DNA of 64,000 nucleotides, taken from Bacillus sp. OV322. GTDB lineage: Bacteria; Bacillota; Bacilli; Bacillales; DSM-1321. Both the position numbers and the translations under genes were made by a program. The stretch's first letter is position 1; each line of letters begins with the position of its first letter. Positions 1 to 7,659 of the stretch are shown piece by piece. The stretch covers positions 1-64,000 of the forward strand of contig NZ_FOMA01000009.1 in NCBI RefSeq assembly GCF_900112495.1, given 5' to 3'. Below the pieces are notes generated by a model that was not told the DNA's origin, ran no database searches, and saw only the letters and a list, made by a program, of their open reading frames with translations.

Positions 1-108
1 GTTACGTTCTACCTTGGCTACTGATATAATAAGACCAAAATAAATAAGGTCAACCAGAAATATTTAGCATTCTGGTTAACCTTATAATACGAACGGGGCA
101 GTTTAGTT
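1..108 (+). repeat. CTAAC element, copy 0 (right part)
   Basis: A hairpin with 14-bp arms (46-59 and 70-83) is followed by the right-hand module GGGGCAGTTTAGTT at 95-108. The hairpin position and the right module match full copies at 7031-7119. The left module is degenerate or lies outside the window. Confidence 0.6.
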
Positions 109-151
109 TTTTTACTCTTTTTAAGGGGGTGTAAGGAATGAGGTCCGCAAA

Positions 152-472
152 ATGAAAATAATGAACGTAGTATGGGTTTTATTAATCGTAATAGGTATTA
201 TGTTATCTGGTTGTTCCGAAGGTCCTCAAATTGACCACTTTAAAGAGAAAATAGTAGAAGCAACCGTAGTCAAAAAAGAATACGTAAGAGATGATGTGTC
301 GGAATGGGAACTCACCCTCCGATATAAAGATAACGTCATCGTATATGGATATGACCATTCGGACTATTACAATCAGATAAAAGAAGGGGATAAAGTGCCT
401 GTTACCTTAAGAAAAGGTTACACAAAGGAAAATAAATTAGAAGCTGAAACGATAGAACCAGTCAACGAATAA
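152..472 (+). CDS. Small lipoprotein of unknown function
   Basis: The 106-residue product has a short signal peptide with hydrophobic core (residues 6-18) and lipobox LSGC, so Cys21 should be lipidated and the rest face the outside of the membrane. The mature part is hydrophilic, with a probable small beta-barrel (ELTLRYKDNVIVYGYDHSD). I do not recognise a family. The start follows GAGG at 140-143; the stronger purine run at 125-129 is 22 bases away and an ATG at 138 is out of frame. The gene stands alone between CTAAC elements copy 0 and copy 1, the first unit of the array. Confidence 0.8.
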   Translation: MKIMNVVWVLLIVIGIMLSGCSEGPQIDHFKEKIVEATVVKKEYVRDDVSEWELTLRYKDNVIVYGYDHSDYYNQIKEGDKVPVTLRKGYTKENKLEAETIEPVNE

Positions 473-499
473 AAAAAGCGATGAATTATAAAGATTCTT

Positions 500-580
500 A
501 TGGAACTAACGGGTGCGTTAGTTGATATATTTAAAGATGGGATGGCTATTACGAACCCATCTTTTTTATTATTCAACTTA
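500..580 (+). repeat. CTAAC element, copy 1
   Basis: The left core at 504-523 is the perfect stem-loop AACTAAC-GGGTGC-GTTAGTT. It is followed by a terminator-like hairpin (AGATGGG 535-541 with CCCATCT 556-562, then a T-run). The right module is reduced to ATTCAACTT. It starts 28 bases after the lipoprotein stop. Confidence 0.8.
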
Positions 581-635
581 AAGGGTTAAAATACCTAAAT
601 GTCTAGGTAAGAGAATTTACAGGGGCTGGTAGGCA

Positions 636-1577
636 ATGCTTCAAATGAATCTGATTAAAAAATTGAAAACTTCATATCAAATTAAACTTTCGAACAACCA
701 CCGTTTTTTATGCCATACTATGGGTAGTAAAACCATTGTTTTTGATTCAAGTTCTTGGGAAAAAATTGCGGAGCTTAGTAAACCTAAAGATCCTGGCTAT
801 ACCCAGTTCTCACAGAACGATAACTACTTATATATAAAAAGGACAATCGGGGCATTTTGTGTTTATGATACAGAGGGGTTTCAATTAGTCAAAACCCTTA
901 AATCTAATAAAAAATATGGATTTGTCGAAGGGGACTTTGTAGTAACTAATACTCCCTTCCTTATCCTTGATACACTGAAAACCAAAAATGGGCAACAGCT
1001 GGCATTAATCAACATTGATAAGGGGGAACACAGAATCCTAACGGAATTTGAAGATTCAACAACAACCCTTATCAATTATAATCAGTATATCAAAAATGCA
1101 AATTCCTATTTATTTACTTTGAGTTATGAAAATCACGAAGGTTACAGAGTTAATAAAATAGTAAAAGTAAAAGACCCCTTAAATACAGGGTCGATTAAAG
1201 TGATGGAGAATTCAGAAATCTGGCACTGGAAATCAGTTATCTATTGTTCAAGTTATAACACATATATTGTTGTGGATAATTATGAGGTATTTATACTCGA
1301 TGGACAGTTTGAAGAAATACTAAAGACAGTCTGCTTATCAGAACAGGATTATCCTGACCACTTGGGCTATTTTCAACATCTTCACCAGTCAAACGATGGT
1401 CGATATATTATCCTTACATATAGTCAGACAGTTTTAATACTGCGATACGATGATTTAAAACCCATAGTAGTTGAAAAAATTAGATACGCTTGTTTTGGGG
1501 AATTCAGTAGCGATGACCTATTTTTACTAATAGGAACTTGGGAAAATGGCTACATTCTTGAAAACAATTTACGTTAA
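636..1577 (+). CDS. Probable beta-propeller protein, unknown function
   Basis: The 313-residue protein has no signal peptide or membrane segment and should be cytoplasmic. It consists of repeating short beta-rich blocks with patterns such as KTIVFDSSSWEKIAEL, GAFCVYDTEGFQLVKTL, YEVFILDGQFEEILKT and SNDGRYIILTYSQTVLILRY, spaced 40-60 residues apart, which suggests WD40/YVTN-like propeller blades. No catalytic motif is seen. The start ATG at 636 is preceded by AGGGGCTGG (621-629). It is a solitary gene between CTAAC copies 1 and 2. The fold assignment is inference from the repeat pattern; the function is unknown. Confidence 0.75.
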   Translation: MLQMNLIKKLKTSYQIKLSNNHRFLCHTMGSKTIVFDSSSWEKIAELSKPKDPGYTQFSQNDNYLYIKRTIGAFCVYDTEGFQLVKTLKSNKKYGFVEGDFVVTNTPFLILDTLKTKNGQQLALINIDKGEHRILTEFEDSTTTLINYNQYIKNANSYLFTLSYENHEGYRVNKIVKVKDPLNTGSIKVMENSEIWHWKSVIYCSSYNTYIVVDNYEVFILDGQFEEILKTVCLSEQDYPDHLGYFQHLHQSNDGRYIILTYSQTVLILRYDDLKPIVVEKIRYACFGEFSSDDLFLLIGTWENGYILENNLR

Positions 1578-1644
1578 ACTGTAGTTAACATTGGTTATAC
1601 CCCATTAGGATGTTACTTTTGATCTAAAATAAGATTGTGAAGAA

Positions 1645-1680
1645 ATGTACTTAAACAAACGGGTGCGATAGTTGTACAAC
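1645..1680 (+). repeat. CTAAC element, copy 2 (left module)
   Basis: Core AACAAACGGGTGCGATAGTT at 1654-1673 differs from the consensus at two positions. The upstream text GATTGTGAAGAAATGTACTTAA is shared in degenerate form with copies 3, 11 and 15, so the repeat extends leftwards in this subtype. No internal hairpin or right module is recognised. Confidence 0.7.
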
Positions 1681-1721
1681 GCTTTAGAGCCGATAATTAT
1701 AAAAGAAATGGTGGTTAAAGT

Positions 1722-2117
1722 ATGGATAAAAATATCGATAAAAAAAGTTTAAGTGAATTTTTTGATTCTGGTGTAGGTTTAGATTTCTATATCAAAACTA
1801 AGGATTCTCGAAAGCATATAAAGTTTAGAGAAGAATTACAAGGTTTTCTTTGCATAAGTGAAAAATATTGGCAACGATATAGAGCAAATGGACCAAGAGA
1901 GAAGTTTGATTTACTTTTAGGTTTAGATCAATATGGTGACAAAGATTTTTCCATACAAGAGATAAAGGAATTAATAAACATTTGTGATGGTTTATCGGAA
2001 AAATACAATTCTAATAACATAGATGACCAAAAAGTAAGATACTTTTCAATAAAGTTAAAGGAGTTATGTGAAGAAGCACTCCGAGGGAAAAATTTAGTAG
2101 AAGCAATAGGAGATTGA
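1722..2117 (+). CDS. Hypothetical cytoplasmic protein
   Basis: A 131-residue, strongly charged, helix-rich protein without signal peptide or transmembrane segment. Its C-terminal half (FSIQEIKELINICDGL, VRYFSIKLKELCEEAL) looks like two amphipathic helices. Size and composition resemble small antitoxin or immunity proteins, but I recognise no family and the resemblance is weak. GGTGG at 1710-1714 serves as ribosome binding site. The gene is the sole member of its unit between CTAAC copies 2 and 3, with about 200 untranslated bases after the stop in which nothing is recognised. Confidence 0.65.
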   Translation: MDKNIDKKSLSEFFDSGVGLDFYIKTKDSRKHIKFREELQGFLCISEKYWQRYRANGPREKFDLLLGLDQYGDKDFSIQEIKELINICDGLSEKYNSNNIDDQKVRYFSIKLKELCEEALRGKNLVEAIGD

Positions 2118-2319
2118 GATAATTGTTTGCCTTATGTAATTAGTTGGAATTGCAAAAGATGGTATTAGGATTATAAAATCCTGTATTGAAACTACTGATT
2201 AAAATTTAAAATGCGTCTTACCGAGGCGTTTCTTAAACAAGCAGTAACACTTTATTATTAGTTTGAAGGTCTTATGATTATTGAAATTGACTATACTGGC
2301 TTTTTAAAGTTTGTGAATA

Positions 2320-2378
2320 TTTGTACTTAAACTAATGGGTGCATTAGTTAAAGTAATGGAGGTTGCTTCAGCAGCCTT
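2320..2378 (+). repeat. CTAAC element, copy 3
   Basis: Core AACTAATGGGTGCATTAGTT at 2330-2349 keeps a perfect stem through compensatory changes (AACTAAT/ATTAGTT). GGTTGCTTCAGCAGCC at 2360-2375 is the internal hairpin. The minus-strand integrase stop codon lies three bases further on, yet the element keeps the plus orientation of the others. Confidence 0.8.
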
Positions 2379-2380
2379 CG

Positions 2381-3218
2381 CTAGAAGTATTTATTGTAGA
2401 AATCTTTCCTTATTTTCCCGCTAAGATGGGCGTAGACCCTGGTTGTTTCACTTTTTTCGTGTCCGAGTAAAGTCTGAATAACTTCAAGAGGGGCCCCATT
2501 ATTTAATAAATGAGTCGCATAACTGTGTCGGAATTGGTGAGGGTGGATATTTTTATTGAAGGCTGCTCTTTTCGAAATTCGCTTTATGATGTAACGTATC
2601 TGGGCTGTACTCATCCTATGAGGACAGCGTTCCGTGACAAATAGGGCTGAATCTTGATCCTGCCGTTCATCCAGGTAACGCTTTAACCAAATGTCACTGC
2701 GAGTATTGAAATAAACTTCGCGTTCTTTATTACCTTTCCCTCTGACTATCGCTGATCTGCTGGGCCAATCTATGTGCTCTTTGTTAAGTATTGCAACTTC
2801 ACCAATCCTGCACCCCGTCGAAAACATAAATTCAAACAATGCATTTTCGAATGGGGAATAACAAGCCTCTCTAAGTAATTCAATCTCGTGATCAGTAAGA
2901 AATTTCGGTATTCTGCCCCAATTTAGGCTCTTTTATTTTTACGGCTGGGTTGTTATATAGATAGCCCTCTTCATATGCCCACCTAAGTAAGGACTTTAAG
3001 AATCGTATACGGTGTGCAAGGCTCGCCGGCTTCAAATGATTCCCAGTACTTATAAGGTATTGTTTTAAATCTTCTGTGGTAAGTGTTTTAATATCAATAT
3101 CCTTGAAATATCTTATCAGTAAGTACAATTGGAATTTGTATGCTTTTATCGTATGAGGTGAGTAACCCTCAATACGTTTATCGAATTCATAATTTTCCCA
3201 CGCTTTGGATAATAACAT
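2381..3218 (-). pseudogene. Tyrosine recombinase (XerC/D-type integrase), frameshifted
   Basis: Two minus-strand reading frames together encode a tyrosine recombinase of about 278 residues. The first (3218 to 2892) carries the SAM-like core-binding domain (YSPHTIKAYKFQLYLLIRYF); the second carries the catalytic domain with Arg (TGCRIGEV), Lys (GKGNKER), HxxR (HPHQFRH), His (LLGH) and the nucleophile Tyr (TTRVYAHL). The join falls at a CCCC run on the plus strand at 2916-2919: removing one base gives continuous EPKLGRIPKFLTDHEIELL. The whole span is 3n+1. Start ATG 3218 has AGGAGG at good spacing. No IntI-specific extra helix is evident. It sits alone between CTAAC copies 3 and 4, inside the array it might once have served. 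Confidence 0.85.
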
Positions 3219-3304
3219 ATAATCTCCTCCTAATTATCTATCTAGAAGGGATTATCCCCAGTTAAAATATCACTTAGTACACTTTTGTCTGAATGTTGGC
3301 CTTA

Positions 3305-3368
3305 AGCGAGCGATAGTTGAACAAAGTTATTTGTTATTCCGCTAACTGGCAGGTTAGTAGAAGAAGAA
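3305..3368 (+). repeat. CTAAC element, copy 4
   Basis: The right module GCTAACTGGCAGGTTAGT (3341-3358) is followed by AGAAGAAGAAG. A degenerate left module (GCGATAGTTGAACAAAG, about 3310) precedes it. Plus orientation, although the integrase to its left is on the minus strand. Confidence 0.65.
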
Positions 3369-3482
3369 GTCCTTCTTATTCCATATCCTTTATTAGTGAT
3401 TACCACTTGTTCTTAATATTCTTGTTGTAGGAATGTAACGGAACCTAGAAAACATCCGTTTATAGAAATAGGAGGAATGTTC

Positions 3483-3932
3483 ATGAAAAAACCCATATGG
3501 CTAGTAGGACTGGTTGGTTTGATTCTTTTTGGAGTATACATAGGTGTGGGGATGCTTCAGGCAGAACCACCACAACCCGCTGTGAACGCAGATGGTAAAT
3601 CCATACGGGTATATCCCGGGTCGTATTGCTGGAATTCCATGTTTAACGCAAGGTGCGTTGATACCATCGGTCCAGTTGGAATAATCCAACACCACCAAGC
3701 TAAGCCCATATCGATATCTCCAGGATCTACAATCACATTTGGATACGGGAAGAAGCCGAACAAGGGCAGCGTGGGGGCGAACCGTTGGAATCCGGATAAT
3801 GAAAGTGCAACAGTTACCCTAAAAGGGAACTCCTTTACAGCACCAAATGAAAAAGGGACATATGTATACGATGTCTTTGCAAGTTGGGAAAAGGGCAGTG
3901 CAAGCCACGTGTTTGTCGTAGAAGTAAAATGA
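3483..3932 (+). CDS. Membrane-anchored exported protein with GSYCW/CVD motif
   Basis: A 149-residue protein with an N-terminal hydrophobic segment (residues 4-22) and a basic start, so anchored outside or secreted. The exported part has YPGSYCWN, then CVD about 12 residues later, a PGSTITFGYGKKP strand, and a terminal EKGTYVYDVFASWEKG block. The two cysteines could form a disulfide. A clear paralogue with the same order of motifs is encoded at 61309-61758. The start at 3483 has AGGAGG (3470-3475) seven bases upstream; ATG 3477 is too close to it. Solitary between CTAAC copies 4 and 5. The long minus-strand reading frame overlapping it is a shadow. Function unknown. Confidence 0.8.
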   Translation: MKKPIWLVGLVGLILFGVYIGVGMLQAEPPQPAVNADGKSIRVYPGSYCWNSMFNARCVDTIGPVGIIQHHQAKPISISPGSTITFGYGKKPNKGSVGANRWNPDNESATVTLKGNSFTAPNEKGTYVYDVFASWEKGSASHVFVVEVK

Positions 3933-3989
3933 AGCATCACAATTGCGGAATGTTCTACAGTGGAAAGAGTGCCGATGTAGTTAAGGCAG

Positions 3990-4031
3990 AGCCTTCTTGT
4001 TCAACTAAAGGGGCAGAATAGTTCAATAAGG
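3990..4031 (+). repeat. CTAAC element, copy 5 (short)
   Basis: TTCAACTAAAGGGGCAGAATAGTT with AATAAG behind it appears to be a fused left/right form lacking the internal hairpin, 66 bases after the preceding stop codon. Plus orientation. Confidence 0.6.
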
Positions 4032-4164
4032 ATTTTTGGTAAAAACATGATAATACCTTATATTTTTCATAAAAAGAACACTTCTTAAGTTAGAATATAT
4101 AGATACTGTAAAGAAAAATATTTAAATATAAGTAGGTAAACAAATAAGAAAAATGAGGAAAAAT

Positions 4165-4590
4165 ATGAAAACTTATCCTTTAACAGAAAATGATTTTAAA
4201 TTAATTGATGAAGCTAAAAGTAAAATTACTCACCTCTATGAAGATGATAGGCATCATGTAGGAGCAGCGTTAAAAACAAAGTCGGGAAATATCGTTTCTG
4301 CGGTACATATAGAAGCATACATTGGACAAATTACAGTATGTGCTGAAGCTATCGCGATTGGAAATGCAATTTCAAACGGAGAAAAATACTTTGATACAAT
4401 TGTTGCCGTTAGACATCCTTATTCTGATGAAAAAAATAGAGAGTTAAGAGTAGTTAGTCCGTGTGGATTGTGTAGGGAATTAATCTCCGATTATTCACCA
4501 GATTGTTTTGTTGTTTTAGATATAGATGGCGAGTTACAGAAAACTAAAATTGGTGAACTAATTCCACTTAAATATAGTCGGGAATCATAA
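4165..4590 (+). CDS. Cytidine/blasticidin-S deaminase family protein
   Basis: A zinc-dependent deaminase of the cytidine deaminase superfamily. HVGAALKTKSGNIVSAVHIEAY is followed by the catalytic CAEAIAIG (Cys replaces the His of HAE, as in CDA-type enzymes, with Glu as proton shuttle) and the second zinc motif PCGLCRELI. The length of 141 residues fits a single-domain homotetrameric enzyme. The substrate may be a free nucleoside or a related amino-pyrimidine; it is more divergent than housekeeping Cdd, and a blasticidin-S-deaminase-like role is possible. ATG 4165 is preferred over ATG 4153 because GAGG at 4155-4158 lies six bases upstream of it. It is the only gene between CTAAC copies 5 and 6. 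Confidence 0.85.
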   Translation: MKTYPLTENDFKLIDEAKSKITHLYEDDRHHVGAALKTKSGNIVSAVHIEAYIGQITVCAEAIAIGNAISNGEKYFDTIVAVRHPYSDEKNRELRVVSPCGLCRELISDYSPDCFVVLDIDGELQKTKIGELIPLKYSRES

Positions 4591-4604
4591 ATGAAAAACC
4601 TTAA

Positions 4605-4680
4605 TGAACTAACGGGTGGTTTACTTCAATAAGAGAGTTGCTTTGGCAGCTCTTTTTGTTATGGAACTATCGGGAGGGGG
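4605..4680 (+). repeat. CTAAC element, copy 6
   Basis: Left module GAACTAACGGGTGGTTTACT is followed by the internal hairpin GAGAGTTG-CTTT-GGCAGCTC with a T-run. The right module starts normally (TATGGAACTATCGGG) and then diverges into GAGGGGG, which acts as the ribosome binding site of the next gene. It begins 15 bases after the deaminase stop. Confidence 0.8.
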
Positions 4681-4683
4681 AAT

Positions 4684-5140
4684 TTGACCTTGGACAAAAC
4701 TCAAGTAAAGGTTTACTTCAGCTTGTATGGAGCTGAATTTCCAATAAATTATGCGACCAAAACGTTGGAAGTTAAACCAACAAAAACCTATAAAAAGGGT
4801 GAAGTGATTGTAAGACCTTATAATCCAAATGTTATTTCAACGAAAACTCTATATCGAAAAGAAACAGCCTGGGAATTAAGTACGGGCTATCGAGAATCCT
4901 TTGATGTGAAGGAACAAATGGACCAGATTTTAGGACCGTTAAAAAATAAAGCAGCTACAATAAATCAGTTAAAAACAAAGTATAAACTCGAATGTAAAAT
5001 CTTCATTGATTATTATGGAAAATGGAGATTCACCGGGTTTGTATCTGGATAACGAACAGATTGAATTTGCAAATAGTGTTAAAGCTGAAATTGATATTGA
5101 TTTGTATGCAAACCCTTATGAAAATGATTTTGAAGACTAA
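4684..5140 (+). pseudogene. DUF4279 family protein, frameshifted near the C-terminus
   Basis: The frame opening at TTG 4684 (GGAGG six bases upstream) encodes 122 residues with the DUF4279 layout: an N-terminal strand (VKVYFSLYGAEF), a PTKTYKKGE segment, a central WELSTGY, then VKEQMDQILGPLKNK. It ends at 5052, but the expected C-terminus continues one frame over: MENGDSPGLYLDNEQIEFA, then SVKAEIDIDLYANP, ending at TAA 5138-5140. The whole span is 3n+1, so one base was gained between about 5000 and 5030. The last third is therefore out of frame, and the gene is probably inactive or altered. DUF4279 proteins are small cytoplasmic proteins of unknown function. Solitary between CTAAC copies 6 and 7. 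Confidence 0.8.
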
Positions 5141-5148
5141 GCACAAAC

Positions 5149-5224
5149 CTTCTTCAACTAACGGGTGCGATTGTTCAATAAGAGCAGTCGCTTTTCTTGT
5201 TTCGCTAACGGTGCAGGATAGTTA
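5149..5224 (+). repeat. CTAAC element, copy 7
   Basis: Left module CTTCTTCAACTAACGGGTGC with GATTGTTCAATAAG, a short T-rich middle, and right module GCTAACGGTGCAGGATAGTT (5204-5223). It starts nine bases after the DUF4279 stop at 5140. Confidence 0.8.
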
Positions 5225-5430
5225 AATATGAGGGATAATATGTAACTTTGAAAAACAAAGTCGGAAACTGACTTTTTAGTAAGTGAGAACAAAGTTGGCT
5301 ACTCCACCTAAAAATCCTGTTTAACCGATATATATTAACCTATCAAATAAAATTAATCGGTTTAAATTTGGTGTTTGGTTGGTTCCCATCCTTTTTTAGT
5401 TACCGACTTTTTCATTCTGTTATCCCTTCA

Positions 5431-6045
5431 CTATTCCTCTTTGCTTCCTCCGTAAATAAGATGACCATCTGCTCCATAAACTGTTATATCCGCTGGTTTA
5501 ATCATTTCATCTTTAGAAGTAATATACCAAACCCACAACGCAGCCGTACCTGAACCTCCGCTCATTCCAGCCAAGTCGTCCCGAACATAAAGTTTATTTG
5601 GCTGTATATTGCCTTCACTATTTATAATGATGGTCTTTGCCTTGTCTCTGGCAAATCCGTATAGAATGGAGAAATCCTTTTGGACATTATTTTCAACTCT
5701 CCAGGTTATTGGTCCATTCTCCTCCTTTTCCTCTCTGAATTCTTGGAAATCTAATCCTGGAATCATTTTTACCATTTTGGTATGGTCTTTGCTGATAAGA
5801 ACAGGATGGATTCCGAATTCAGTCTCGACAAAAGCCACATTTGAATCGGTATCAATTAAAATCACTTTTTTGCAATCCTCATTCTGTGCTTCTACTTTTG
5901 CACAGATTGCTTCTTCCAAGGATGTAGTAGGAATATAATTAGAACCAGGACTTGAACCAGGACTTGAACCAGGACGGGAAGCTGAAAAATAAAGTACCAC
6001 AATTAATCCTAAGCAGAGTAAAGCTATTAAAATTTTTTTACTCAT
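5431..6045 (-). CDS. Exported membrane-anchored protein, unknown
   Basis: About 204 residues: a basic start, one hydrophobic anchor (ILIALLCLGLIVVLYF), then a linker PGSSPGSSPGS encoded by three near-identical 12-base units (around 5941-5975 on the plus strand), then a soluble extracellular domain rich in strands and ending in ITVYGADGHLIYGGSK. No known family or catalytic motif is recognised. ATG 6045 is chosen because GGGAG lies eight bases upstream; two in-frame ATGs further up sit inside or before that site. It is on the minus strand, while the CTAAC elements on both sides (copies 7 and 8) are in plus orientation. Confidence 0.75.
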   Translation of the reverse strand: MSKKILIALLCLGLIVVLYFSASRPGSSPGSSPGSNYIPTTSLEEAICAKVEAQNEDCKKVILIDTDSNVAFVETEFGIHPVLISKDHTKMVKMIPGLDFQEFREEKEENGPITWRVENNVQKDFSILYGFARDKAKTIIINSEGNIQPNKLYVRDDLAGMSGGSGTAALWVWYITSKDEMIKPADITVYGADGHLIYGGSKEE

Positions 6046-6150
6046 CTCCATCGCTCCCATAATTTTATACTACTCAGATAATTTCAATTATAAACCACAC
6101 TCTTTCATCTTAGGAATAAATAGGGATTTTATATTAATACTCTCAAATTC

Positions 6151-6240
6151 TTGTTCAACTAACGGGTGCGTTAGTTAAAGAAGGAGGGCTGCTACATCAA
6201 CTTTTTGTTCTTCAGCTAACGGGCAGGTTAGTTCAACAAG
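6151..6240 (+). repeat. CTAAC element, copy 8
   Basis: Perfect core AACTAACGGGTGCGTTAGTT at 6157-6176, a middle GAGGGCTGCTAC segment with a T-run, and right module GCTAACGGGCAGGTTAGTT with CAACAAG (6215-6240). It lies upstream of a minus-strand gene, where a terminator in plus orientation would not serve that gene. Confidence 0.85.
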
Positions 6241-6332
6241 CTGATAACTCTAATAAGCCAGTGAAAACAACAGTTTCAAGTAGTATATAATAAAAATATA
6301 ACTATCCGACCCTTTTAAGAGAGGCGAATAAC

Positions 6333-7007
6333 ATGAAGGTAGAAATAAGCTACTTCCCTCAAGAAAAAATAATAACTGTACCTGGCCCAGAAGCCACTTA
6401 TCCTTTTGAGATAACCGGTGAGTTCCAAAATATCGTAGAGTTTTCTTGTTATATTGATGGGGACTATACAGATGTCCATGAAGAATTCTTTTGCAATTGG
6501 CTGGAAAACCCAAATTATTACCCTATTTATTCACTTGCGGAAATCGATGATTTTCAACTAGCAGAGTACGAAGAGCTGTTTAAGGTGCAAAATATAGAGT
6601 TCAATTGTATGAAGGGAAGTCGTAAAGACATGTTCTTTGTAAAGGCAATTATCCGCAGCCCACAGCAATTTAAACAATACTATCCTTATTTGCATGGGAA
6701 TGGGAGCATGTTGAACTTATCATTATGGTCCTTAAAACAGGATATATTCAAACTAGAGGAAAGGGAACATGAGTCACCTTATCCTGTAAAAAGGACTAAA
6801 AATAACCGAACCAGACTTATTAAACTAAAATGGATAGCCAATACCCCGATAGCAACTTTAACTGAGAGTTCCACTATGTTTTGGGTAGGGCATGATGGCG
6901 ATTATATAGCCGCATTCTCAAACGATGAACACTTTTCAACAATAGACTCTCTTCAAAAAATAATGCCAGAAAAGGTTGAGCTGGTGACTGATTATGAATG
7001 GGAATAG
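6333..7007 (+). CDS. Hypothetical cytoplasmic protein
   Basis: A 224-residue acidic protein with no signal peptide or transmembrane helix. It opens with a strand pair (MKVEISYFPQEKIITVPGPE), has an aromatic-rich middle (FFCNWLENPNYYPIYSL, QQFKQYYPYLHGNG), and ends with WVGHDGDYIAAFSNDEHF. I recognise no family. GAGAGGCG at 6321-6328 is the likely ribosome binding site. It is a single gene between CTAAC copies 8 and 9, ending 24 bases before copy 9. A minus-strand reading frame over its 5' part has no start signal and is a shadow. Confidence 0.75.
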   Translation: MKVEISYFPQEKIITVPGPEATYPFEITGEFQNIVEFSCYIDGDYTDVHEEFFCNWLENPNYYPIYSLAEIDDFQLAEYEELFKVQNIEFNCMKGSRKDMFFVKAIIRSPQQFKQYYPYLHGNGSMLNLSLWSLKQDIFKLEEREHESPYPVKRTKNNRTRLIKLKWIANTPIATLTESSTMFWVGHDGDYIAAFSNDEHFSTIDSLQKIMPEKVELVTDYEWE

Positions 7008-7030
7008 TGTTCTCCCTTTCCATACCCTAA

Positions 7031-7119
7031 TAGAACTAACGGGTGCTTTACTTCAATAACAAGGGTTGCTGCGGCAGCCTTTTTCTTATGGCACTAACGG
7101 GGCAGGTTAGTTGAAGAAG
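7031..7119 (+). repeat. CTAAC element, copy 9 (near full length)
   Basis: Reference copy: left module GAACTAACGGGTGCTTTACT with TCAATAAC, internal hairpin GGTTGCTGCGGCAGCC plus T-run, and right module GCACTAACGGGGCAGGTTAG with TTGAAGAAG. The outer ends are inverted (left CTAAC with right GTTAG). Confidence 0.9.
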
Positions 7120-7219
7120 TTACTCCCTTTTTAGCTCGTTGCTAAAGCCCGGAGACTTACGTTCTCTTTTTTTTACAATTGAGGTAAGATAAATTTAAAA
7201 TAGTTTAGAAAGGAAAATT

Positions 7220-7654
7220 ATGAACAGTAAACAAGTTGCAGAAATGTTTGACCTATCGGTCGACACTCTTCGTTACTATGAAAGAATTGGTGTGATACCA
7301 CCAGTTACACGTGATAAAAATGGTTATCGTAATTATCAAACCAGTGATTTGAATTGGATTTTTCTTGTAAAAAGTCTTCGTTCGGCAGGATTATCCATTG
7401 AGTCATTGATTGAATTCGCTTCACTTGCGAGGCTTAGAGAAACCCAAAATGTGGAGGAGGCTCAAAAACAAATATTGGTTGACCAATTGGAGGAAGTTGA
7501 AAAAAATATAGAGAAAATGAAAGAAGTACATTCCCTCTTACAATATAAGATTGACACCTATGACGTTCATATAGCGAAGTTCAAAAGTGGTGAATTGACG
7601 AAAGATAAAGTGGAGAAGTTATGGGAGATGAAACATTTCAAAAAACTCGAATAA
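7220..7654 (+). CDS. MerR family transcriptional regulator
   Basis: A 144-residue MerR protein: winged helix-turn-helix at residues 2-40 (KQVAEMFDLSVDTLRYYERI, GVIPP, GYRNY), a second helical pair, and a dimerising coiled coil at about residues 80-125. No metal-binding cysteines are present, so it belongs to the organic or redox-sensing MerR branch often paired with an aldo-keto reductase (AdhR-like). It probably untwists the promoter at 7660-7690 to activate the downstream reductase. Ribosome binding site AAAGGA at 7209-7214. The pair is the only multi-gene unit of the CTAAC array. Confidence 0.92.
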   Translation: MNSKQVAEMFDLSVDTLRYYERIGVIPPVTRDKNGYRNYQTSDLNWIFLVKSLRSAGLSIESLIEFASLARLRETQNVEEAQKQILVDQLEEVEKNIEKMKEVHSLLQYKIDTYDVHIAKFKSGELTKDKVEKLWEMKHFKKLE

Positions 7655-7659
7655 ATTTC

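Noticed and set aside
3557..3940. 127-codon minus-strand reading frame opposite the exported GSYCW protein
   Set aside because: It mirrors the plus-strand gene, lacks a ribosome binding site and resembles no protein; the plus-strand product has a paralogue.
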